Of a stretch of 41,895 nucleotides of DNA, positions 35,220 to 41,895 are shown piece by piece (positions within the stretch are counted from its first letter, which is position 1; each line of letters starts with the position of its first letter). The stretch is from the NCBI GenBank assembly GCA_021735645.1, contig JAIPGP010000024.1, positions 1-41,895 on the forward strand. Reading direction: 5' to 3'. The stretch is from Candidatus Cloacimonadota bacterium. Its GTDB lineage: Bacteria; Cloacimonadota; Cloacimonadia; Cloacimonadales; TCS61. The notes beneath the pieces were generated by a model that did not search any database, was not told where the DNA came from, and saw nothing but the letters and a program-made list of their open reading frames with translations. A program made the translations under genes and the position numbers.

Positions 35220-37397
35220 ATGATGTTAAAAAAACTTTTTGCCTTACTTCTATTACTAAGTTCAATGATCCGGTTGTCTGCTACCCAGATTTCTGTTGTA
35301 GGCGAAGTATTTACTGCCACTTCCTGACCATACTGCCCATCAGCTCGGCAAGGTTTGCTGGATTTAGATGAAAATTCTGAAGCCGAATATTTTATACCCT
35401 TGATCTGGCAGGGTGATAGTCCAGGGATTAGTCCCGGATATAATCCCCGAGGGTCAATGTATGGACTTAATGGCATCCCACATTCGCAGTGGAATGGTTA
35501 TGAACAGATCATTGGAGGAAATACTTCCACCATGTATCCCTATTATCTGGATTTGTATAATCAATTAGTAGAAGAAGATAGTCCTTTGGAACTCACGGTT
35601 GGATTAGGAGTTGATGAGGTCGGGAATCTGGAAATTAATGCAGATGTGCTGCTTACAGAGAATATCACAACCGCAAACAACAAGATTGTTTACATCATTA
35701 AATGGCATCAGGACAATGATTATTTCTGCTCAGTAGTCCAATATGATTACGAGGATTTTTATTTGACGACTATTGGCGAAACTGGCAGTTTTAGTCATTG
35801 TTTTACCTGGAATGAAGTCTGGGAAGTTCAAGATATACAGGCAGTCGTACTCATTCAGACTTATAATAGCGACTATCGGATATTGCAGGCTGCTCAATCT
35901 GAGTTTAATGGTCTGCTATCCATTATAAGCAGTAATGTACAAACCGGACCTCCCTCTCTGGCAGTTAATTTCACCAGCAGTTCATATCCGGCAAACGGAA
36001 TCCAGACCTGGGAGTGGGATGTTGATGGAGATGGAGTTTATGATTATACTGCTGAGAACCCCACTCATGTATATGATACACCAGGGAGTTATAATGTTAC
36101 TCTTCGCGTCGGAATGAATGGAGAATTCAATGAAGTTACAATGCCCGGATATGTAACTGTTACTGAAGATGCAATAGCCGAAGGAAGTGTTTCCGGCTGC
36201 TGGCATAGCGAGTTGAGTCCTTATCTGGCAACGGGTGATCTGCTGGTTGACCAGGGAAGTGTACTTGAAATAGAACCCGGAACAGTAATTATATTGGAAA
36301 ACGGGGCGGAATTACTGATAAAAGGTCAATTAATCGCAGATGCTCGCGATTCTGAGATGATTGTTTTCCGCACAGAAAGTGACTGGGCTGGGGTGCATAT
36401 CATGGATTCCAGCGAGGAAAATATCATTGCCTGGTGCGAGATTACAGGTGCTACTGAATCCGCAATCTATCTTGATAATTCTGTTTGTGATATTATTAAT
36501 AATCTCATCCACCATAATTCCAGTAGTGCTCTGGGTGCTGCAATAGAGCTTCTTGATGTTGCTGATATCCTGATTTCCGGTAATCTTATCGCTAATAATA
36601 CCAGTTCAGGAATGACAGCCGGAATTTGCATGACGAACTCTTATCCATTTGTTAATAATAATATTGTTGTTAATAATACTTCAGCAAATGCAGGTGCCTT
36701 CAGCATTAAACAAAATTCCGCTCCTGTGCTCTCTAATAACACCATAGCCGGTAACAGTGCAGTTAATGGGACATTTTTTCTCTTTAATTCACAACTTTCC
36801 CTGAATAATTGTATAGTTTGCACCAGTGGAGATGTGTTTTATAATATTGCCAGTTCTGCCACTGTCATGTATTCCTGCCTGCCTGGTGGATATACAGGAG
36901 AGGGTAATATTGATGCAGACCCCATGTTCATAAATCCTTCCGAAGGTGATGGCTCAGAATTTGATGGCATGACCGCCAACTGGCAGTTTCTTGCTGGCTC
37001 CCCCTGCATTGATGCTGGAAATCCTGATCTGGACTATAATGACCTGGATGAATCCAGAAATGACATGGGTGCTTTCGGCTGGTATGGCTTCCCCGATTAT
37101 GGCTTAACTGATACCGACCCGGAAAACATTGTACCCGTAAAACTGGATATCAAGGCTTATCCAAATCCCTTCAATCCCAGCACAAACCTGAGCTTTAATT
37201 TATCTGAAGCAGAAAATGGTAGTTTAGAAGTGTATAATATCAAGGGTCAATTGATTGAAACCCTTGCAGATAGACACTTCGATGCCGGTAATCATCAAAT
37301 TATCTGGAATGCTGAAAAATTTGCTTCTGGTGTATATTTCGTTATGTTTAATAATGGCTCTGGAAAATTTTTCCAGAAAATAGTCCTGATGAAATAG
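35220..37397 (+). CDS. Exported multidomain selenoprotein, U-P-Y-C active site (in-frame TGA at 35325-35327), PKD and beta-helix
   Basis: A 725-residue protein read through the TGA. ATG follows GAGGAG; signal peptide MMLKKLFALLLLLSSMIRLS, then ISVVGEVFTATS-U36-PYCPSAR. U-P-Y-C is the glutaredoxin/CPYC pattern with selenocysteine first. FIPLIWQGD and NGIPHSQWNG follow, so the thioredoxin-like fold is kept. Omp28-like beta domain, PKD (WEWDVDGDGVYDYTAENPTH), beta-helix and sorting tail (YPNPFNPSTNLSFNLS to KIVLMK) are arranged exactly as in the preceding gene, its evident duplicate. It is separated from that gene by a strong terminator, so it probably has its own promoter. An apparent TTG start at 35355 is an artefact of stopping at the TGA. 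Confidence 0.87.
35325..35361 (+). promoter_or_regulatory. UGA selenocysteine codon and bacterial SECIS-like hairpin, third gene
   Basis: TGA at 35325-35327 is followed by CGGCAA (35346-35351), loop GGT (35352-35354) and TTGCTG (35355-35360), with a T-G wobble below. The hairpin is identical to that of the second gene although the bases directly after the UGA differ (CCA instead of GGT). Confidence 0.75.
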
Positions 37398-37424
37398 AAA
37401 AAGAATTAAATATGGATACGAAGC

Positions 37425-37449
37425 CGGGGACTGAAAAGTCCCCGTTTTT
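37425..37449 (+). terminator. Rho-independent terminator between third and fourth selenoprotein genes
   Basis: CGGGGACT (37425-37432) pairs with AGTCCCCG (37437-37444) around GAAA, followed by TTTTT. It ends only 14 bases before the next ATG, so it may act as an attenuator for the fourth gene, which has no room for a promoter after it. Confidence 0.8.
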
Positions 37450-37462
37450 ATATGGAGGTTTG

Positions 37463-39685
37463 ATGAAGTATATAAAATTGACACTTATAGCGATGCTGCT
37501 ATTCACCAGCATGCTGCTTACGGCTGCTGTCCGGCAGGTAACTGGAGAAGTATATTCTGAAATCTGCACTGGCTGAGGCGGGGATTACAGTTTGGCGCGT
37601 GACGCCTTAATCCAGCTTGCCTTAGAGCATGATGACCTGATTCCGCTTATCTGGCAGATGAGCGATCCCGCTTCTCCTGGTGCAGATGACCGCTTTCAGT
37701 TCTATGGTGGAGAAACATTTCCCACTGGTATTTTCGGAGGCAATTTGTCCTATATAGGTGAAGATGAAGCTGTTACGCAATATGCTGATTTTTATGATCA
37801 GCTTACTGGCATGGAAACGCCCTGGGACATCGATCTGCATTTTGGTTTTGACACCGATAATAATTACCGTATCACAGCGGATATTTCTCTGGAGGACTCA
37901 GTTGCTACAGATAGCATAAATGTTATATTTGCTCTCACCCAGCATGATCTGAGCAATTATTCTTCTCTGGTACTTAATTCCTTCAATGATACGCTTTCGA
38001 TCTCAGAATCCGGTGATAGCATCAGTTTGCAGAAGCTTTTCCCTGATAGTGGATATTATGAACTCACTTCGCTCAGAGCTGTGGTGATCGTTCAGGATAT
38101 GCGAACCAGAGAAATTCTGCAGTCTGCTCAAACCGGGATAACTCAGCTAATACCGGAAGTGCTGGTGAATATTAATTCCGGTCCTGCCAGTCTGGGAGTA
38201 TATTTCCAGAATGCTTCCTTCCCTGTAGAAAATATCACAATGTGGCAATGGGATTTCCAGAATGACGGTATCATAGATTCCAATGAAGAAAATCCTTACT
38301 GGGTATTTGAGCAGCCGGGTGTATATGATGTGAAGCTGATGATCTCAGATGGTGAGAGCCGGGCAGAGAAGCTCTTTACTGAACTTATTACTGTGTTGGA
38401 TACTGACGCTGTGGAAGGCACTGTATTGGGCGTCTGGAGTCCGCAATTTAATCCTTATCACATCGTGAATGACATTTCTATTCCCTATTATGGCGAATTA
38501 GTTATAGAACCGGGGACAGAAATAGTAGTTGATTACAATAAAAAGATCAATGTCTATGGAAGAATCGATATTGCCGGAAGCGCAGAAGAGCCGGTGATCC
38601 TCACTTCCGATTCTACCTGGAAAGGAATCAAGCTGCTTAATTCACTCCTTGATAATCGAATCGAATATGCTCATATCACAAATACGAATCTGAGTGCCGT
38701 AAATGCCAGTTATGCTTCAATAGAGATTCTCAATTCTGTTTTTTATGGCAATGTGAGCGGCTCTCTGGGTGCTGCAATAAATCTTCTGGGCTGCGAAGAT
38801 GTTCTTATTCATGGCAATATGATCATCAATAATTCCTCCAGCATGACCGGTGGAATAGCTCTAAGGTCTTCCTACCCGATTATCAGTAATAATATCATCG
38901 CCAATAATGATGGCAGTATGGCGGGGGCACTGGTTATCCGCGAAAGCTCAGAACCTCTGATCATGAATAACATTATAGCCTATAATGATGCTCCTATCGC
39001 CGCCATATTTGTAGATGAATCCACGCCCGGATTTTTTAATAATATTCTCCTCGATCAGGAAGATGTTTTCCTGGGTGACCTGAGTGCTATGAGACTTGAT
39101 TATAATCTGAGTTCTCAGACCTTACCGGGTGACAGTAATTTTTATGCTGATCCGCTTTTTATGTCTCCTTCTCCTGTGAGTGGCACAGAATATGATGCTC
39201 TGCTGTCAGACTGGCATCTTCAGCCGGATTCACCAGCCATAGATGCCGGAGATCCTGCGGAGGAGTATAACGACCTGGAAGACAGCCAGAACCCGGGCTA
39301 TGCTCTGTATCCTGCTCTGGGTACTATCCGTAATGATCTGGGCTTTTATGGCGGACCTGGCATTATCCCTGAAGTTGTACCTGCTGATGAGGATGATATC
39401 GTTAGTCCGGCAGATATAACTTTGATTTCCTATCCCAATCCCTTTGTGCCAAGTAGCTCCCGCAATCAGTTAATTTTCTCTATCGAAGGAGCAGATGGGG
39501 GAGAGCTGAAAATATTCAACCTGAAAGGACAGAAGATCGCCAGTCTGGAAATAGCTCAAAGGTCAAACACAACTACCTGGAATGGAAAAAACAGACAGGG
39601 TAGATCAGTAAGCAGCGGCATCTATTTTGCCCGTTGGCAAAATGAAAACCGTACTGCCACCAAAAAACTGATCATCCTGGACTAA
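37463..39685 (+). CDS. Exported multidomain selenoprotein, reversed C-T-G-U active site (in-frame TGA at 37574-37576), PKD and beta-helix
   Basis: A 740-residue protein read through the TGA; the most divergent of the four. The ATG follows GGAGG; signal peptide MKYIKLTLIAMLLFTSMLLTAA, then VRQVTGEVYSEI-C35-TG-U38-GGDYSLARDA. Here selenocysteine is the second member of the redox pair, the opposite of its three neighbours. LIPLIWQMSDP and TFPTGIFGGN match the core strand and cis-Pro loop of the others. Omp28-like domain, PKD-like domain (MWQWDFQNDGIIDSNEENPY), beta-helix with N-rich turns and sorting tail (SYPNPFVPSSSRNQLIFSI to KKLIILD) follow. Reading through the TGA restores the signal peptide; a TTG at 37592 is a false start. 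Confidence 0.83.
37574..37606 (+). promoter_or_regulatory. UGA selenocysteine codon and SECIS-like hairpin, fourth gene
   Basis: TGA at 37574-37576 is followed by GGCG (37594-37597), loop CGTGA (37598-37602) and CGCC (37603-37606). The loop begins 22 bases after the UGA and contains GU. The stem is only four G-C pairs and the loop differs from the GG-starting loops of the other three, so this is the weakest element. Confidence 0.5.
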
Positions 39686-39701
39686 ATAAAAAATCTTATC
39701 T

Positions 39702-39734
39702 AAAGGGCAGACCTATGCGTCTGCCCTTTTTATC
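39702..39734 (+). terminator. Rho-independent terminator after the fourth selenoprotein gene
   Basis: AAAGGGCAGAC (39702-39712) pairs with GTCTGCCCTTT (39719-39729) and is followed by further T residues. It ends the selenoprotein array. Confidence 0.85.
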
Positions 39735-39880
39735 AATCTCTGTAAACGATGTAAATGCAGTGAACATAGTAAACACAGCAAAGAAAACCTGCAATCTATT
39801 CATAATTAAGTGAAAATTCTTGCCCGATATATGCTACCTAATTTTTTGGCAATAGATAAAGAGATAATAAGGAGTTAGCA

Positions 39881-40882
39881 ATGGCTTTTAATTTAAGAAA
39901 CAGGAATTTTTTGAAGCTGCTTGATTTCAGTCCGAAAGAAATCGAGTTTATGATTGAACTGGCACGCGATTTGAAGAAAGCAAAGTATGCCGGTATTGAG
40001 CAGCCACGTCTTGAAGGCAAAAACATAGCCTTGATCTTTGAGAAGGCATCTACCCGGACGCGTTGTGCCTTTGAAGTGGCAGCTTATGATCAGGGTGCGC
40101 ATGTTACTTATCTGGGACCTTCGGGCAGTCAGATAGGCTATAAAGAAACCATGAAAGATACAGCCAGAGTGTTGGGCAGAATGTATGATGGCATCGAATA
40201 CCGCGGTTTTGGTCAGGAGATAGTGGAAGAATTAGGTAAATATGCCGGTGTACCGGTGTGGAATGGTCTCACCACAGAATTTCATCCTACTCAGGTACTG
40301 GCAGATTTCCTTACTGCCAGTGAACATCTTAAGAAACCTTTTAATGAGATGGTGTTTGTGTATGTGGGTGATGGCAGAAATAATATGGGAAACAGTCTGC
40401 TGGTAGGCGGAGCCAAGCTGGGCATGGATATACGGATAGTAGCGCCAGCGGAAGTGCAGCCCGAGGAAAGTCTGGTGGATATCTGTCAGGAGATAGCCCT
40501 GGAGACAGGAGCAAAGATAACTATTACAGCCGATATCCAAAAAGGTGTGAAAGATGCTGATGTGATCTACACTGATGTATGGGTATCTATGGGCGAAGCC
40601 GATGAAGTCTGGGAACAGCGGTTAAAGCTGCTTCTACCTTATCAGGTAAATAGAGCGATGATGAATATGACCGGAAAAGCAGATACAATATTTATGCACT
40701 GCCTACCTTCATTCCATAACACTGCCACCACGATGGGAGCTAAGATCAATGAAAAATTTGGAGTAGCTGAGATGGAAGTGAGTGATGAGATATTTGAGAG
40801 TGAGCAATCAGTGGTATTTGATGAAGCGGAAAACCGGATGCATACGATCAAAGCCGTGATGGTAGCTACTTTAGGTAAATAA
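39881..40882 (+). CDS. argF: Ornithine carbamoyltransferase
   Basis: A 333-residue protein of normal length. The carbamoyl-phosphate motif STRTR is at residues 57-61 ([15 protein letters not shown]). HPTQVLADF, the ornithine-specific DVWVSMGE loop and the HCLP motif (near 273) are all present. The enzyme makes citrulline from ornithine and carbamoyl phosphate in arginine synthesis, or runs in reverse in arginine breakdown. The ATG is preceded by AAGGAG. It stands alone between the terminator of the selenoprotein array and its own terminator, with no other arginine gene nearby, so the direction in the cell cannot be read from context. Confidence 0.95.
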   Translation: MAFNLRNRNFLKLLDFSPKEIEFMIELARDLKKAKYAGIEQPRLEGKNIALIFEKASTRTRCAFEVAAYDQGAHVTYLGPSGSQIGYKETMKDTARVLGRMYDGIEYRGFGQEIVEELGKYAGVPVWNGLTTEFHPTQVLADFLTASEHLKKPFNEMVFVYVGDGRNNMGNSLLVGGAKLGMDIRIVAPAEVQPEESLVDICQEIALETGAKITITADIQKGVKDADVIYTDVWVSMGEADEVWEQRLKLLLPYQVNRAMMNMTGKADTIFMHCLPSFHNTATTMGAKINEKFGVAEMEVSDEIFESEQSVVFDEAENRMHTIKAVMVATLGK

Positions 40883-40891
40883 TAAAATAAG

Positions 40892-40922
40892 AAAGCCGCT
40901 GTGAGATCACAGCGGCTTTTTA
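40892..40922. terminator. Bidirectional terminator between argF and the convergent solute-binding protein gene
   Basis: AAAGCCGCTGTGA (40892-40904) pairs with TCACAGCGGCTTT (40907-40919); T residues follow on the plus strand and an A-rich stretch precedes, so it can end transcription from both sides. Confidence 0.88.
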
Positions 40923-40936
40923 AAAATTTCTCTCTC

Positions 40937-41680
40937 CTAATTTCCCAGATATTTAGTAACTAACGTAGTCCAGTAATTAGAATTAATAATTTGAGTCAGA
41001 GCTTCATTAATGTCATTTTTAAGTGAGTAGTCCTTTCTCATGGCAATACCATACTGTTCATCAGTTTTAATCAGATGGACAATTTTGAGGGGTTTAATCT
41101 TAGCAAAGGCTTTAGCGGCTGAGTCATCCATAATGAGAAGATCAATCTGATTATTGATTAGAGCACTGATCGCCTGATTATTATTATCAAAGGCTGTGAG
41201 GTTTTCCCAGGGCAGTATGCCGGTTTCCACCATATTGTATTGCAGGAAGTATTCTCCGGTAGTGCCACTCTGAAAGCCGATAGTATAATCAGAAATATCC
41301 TCAAGAGCCTCAATTTTCATATTTTTGTCTTCCGAAGCGATTAGTGACTGGTCAGCGGAGAAATAGGGAATAGAAAAATCAATGATCTGCAGACGTTGAT
41401 GGTTGATAGTGATGGCTGAAACTGCCAAATCAATTTTTTCATTAAGCAGAGCTGGTATCAGTTCATCGAACTCCATTTTGACAAATTCGATTTCATAGCC
41501 GAGAAATTCTGCCAGTTTAGAAGACATTTCCACATCGAGACCGGTTAAGACCTGATCCTGGATGTATTCAAAAGGTGGATAGTCAGCATTTAAGCCGATT
41601 CGCAACTTAGGATGCGATTTCCCGCAGGAAAAAATCAGCATGCTTAAAATTAAAATAACTAATATTTTCAATTTTCCCAT
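40937..41680 (-). CDS. Amino-acid-type ABC transporter substrate-binding lipoprotein (SBP family 3)
   Basis: A 247-residue protein with a lipoprotein signal peptide (KILVILILSMLIFSC; lipobox LIFSC, Cys19). The mature part has the family 3 signature LRIGLNADYPPFEYI, GLDVEMSSKLAEFLGYEIEF, then DLAVSAITINHQRLQIIDFSIPY and IGFQSGTTGEYFL. It should capture a polar amino acid or similar solute at the membrane. No permease or ATPase gene is adjacent, so it is an orphan here or part of a sensor. AGGGG precedes the ATG and a promoter lies just upstream. Confidence 0.9.
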   Translation of the reverse strand: MGKLKILVILILSMLIFSCGKSHPKLRIGLNADYPPFEYIQDQVLTGLDVEMSSKLAEFLGYEIEFVKMEFDELIPALLNEKIDLAVSAITINHQRLQIIDFSIPYFSADQSLIASEDKNMKIEALEDISDYTIGFQSGTTGEYFLQYNMVETGILPWENLTAFDNNNQAISALINNQIDLLIMDDSAAKAFAKIKPLKIVHLIKTDEQYGIAMRKDYSLKNDINEALTQIINSNYWTTLVTKYLGN

Positions 41681-41697
41681 AGCAACCCCTTAGGCTT

Positions 41698-41726
41698 TTT
41701 ATCTCAAGCTTTCTGTATGCTGTCAA
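41698..41726 (-). promoter_or_regulatory. Sigma70-type promoter for the solute-binding lipoprotein
   Basis: On the minus strand TTGACA (41721-41726) and GATAAA (41698-41703) are separated by 17 bases, about 18 bases ahead of the start codon region. Consensus match seen directly; activity inferred. Confidence 0.6.
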
Positions 41727-41895
41727 TAAAAAAAAGAAAAATCTTTAAGAGAATATAAAGAGACTGTTCAACATCACGCTACCCCCTGTAACAACTTATG
41801 CTTTATAATATCAATAATACTGCACACTTTCAGATTTTCTTGACATATGTGTGGCAGATTAATGTCATCTATGAAGCATTTCTCAAAATGTATCG

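Noticed and set aside
31663-37576. The four in-frame TGA codons as frameshifts, pseudogenes or sequencing errors
   Set aside because: Frames on both sides are open, homologous and join without shift in four paralogues; each TGA sits at the redox residue position and is followed by a hairpin.
31663-37576. A genome-wide reassignment of TGA to an amino acid
   Set aside because: Many genes in the window end at TGA at exactly the expected length (for example 4330, 4695, 10636, 14785, 23279) with downstream starts overlapping it.
41840-41895. Promoter and start of a plus-strand gene at the right edge
   Set aside because: TTGACA is present at 41840-41845 but the -10 region is poor and only a few codons could follow; nothing can be supported.

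Overview
The window is about 42 kb of bacterial chromosome of moderate GC content. It suggests a strictly anaerobic, Gram-negative-type bacterium, most likely of the Candidatus Cloacimonadota or a neighbouring Fibrobacterota-Chlorobiota-Bacteroidota lineage. The clues are pyruvate:ferredoxin oxidoreductase, a 2-hydroxyacyl-CoA dehydratase-type activase, NifX/DUF5320 proteins, and many exported proteins ending in a PNPFNP...IYNLKG...SGxYF...KMxLIK sorting tail. The assignment rests on gene content only. TGA is the ordinary stop codon for many genes here, so the code is standard.

Layout. (1) 1-2458, minus strand: the start of a truncated gene, then an ECF sigma factor / membrane anti-sigma-like protein / triple-PDZ protein operon. 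(2) 3056-9448, plus: a signalling cassette with REC-histidine kinase, REC, REC-PAS-PAS-GGDEF and GAF-HD-GYP proteins, followed by two unrecognised paralogous membrane proteins that carry four copies of one repeat. (3) 9641-15744, plus: a tight run of ApbE, FolE2, a double M16 peptidase, a CoA-dehydratase-type activase and an exported TPR-like protein. (4) 15878-19405: NifJ. (5) 19475-23672: a PAS-sigma54 activator, a sigma54-type promoter, and a set of NifX-fold, DUF5320 and DUF89 proteins resembling an 'orange protein' (ORP)-type locus. (6) 23854-27289, minus: an outer-membrane beta-barrel-like protein and a Sel1-repeat protein. (7) 27579-39685, plus: exported tail-bearing proteins plus a FAD-dependent dehydrogenase. 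(8) argF and a convergent solute-binding lipoprotein.

The outstanding content is in region 7. Four consecutive genes (31567-32829, 32846-35017, 35220-37397, 37463-39685) each contain one in-frame TGA directly after a signal peptide, at the redox position of an Omp28-like thioredoxin-fold domain. Read as selenocysteine the active sites are U-G-Y-C, U-G-Y-C, U-P-Y-C (glutaredoxin-like) and C-T-G-U (reversed order). Each TGA is followed at bacterial-SECIS distance by a small hairpin; in three of them the loop begins with GG. A plain reading breaks each gene at the TGA, loses the signal peptide and active site, and hides the family. The proteins appear to be exported, multidomain selenoproteins (thioredoxin-like domain, Omp28-like beta domain, then PKD plus beta-helix or an ASH-like domain, then sorting tail), expanded by tandem duplication. 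No selA, selB, selC or selD gene is visible in the window, so the decoding machinery must lie elsewhere.
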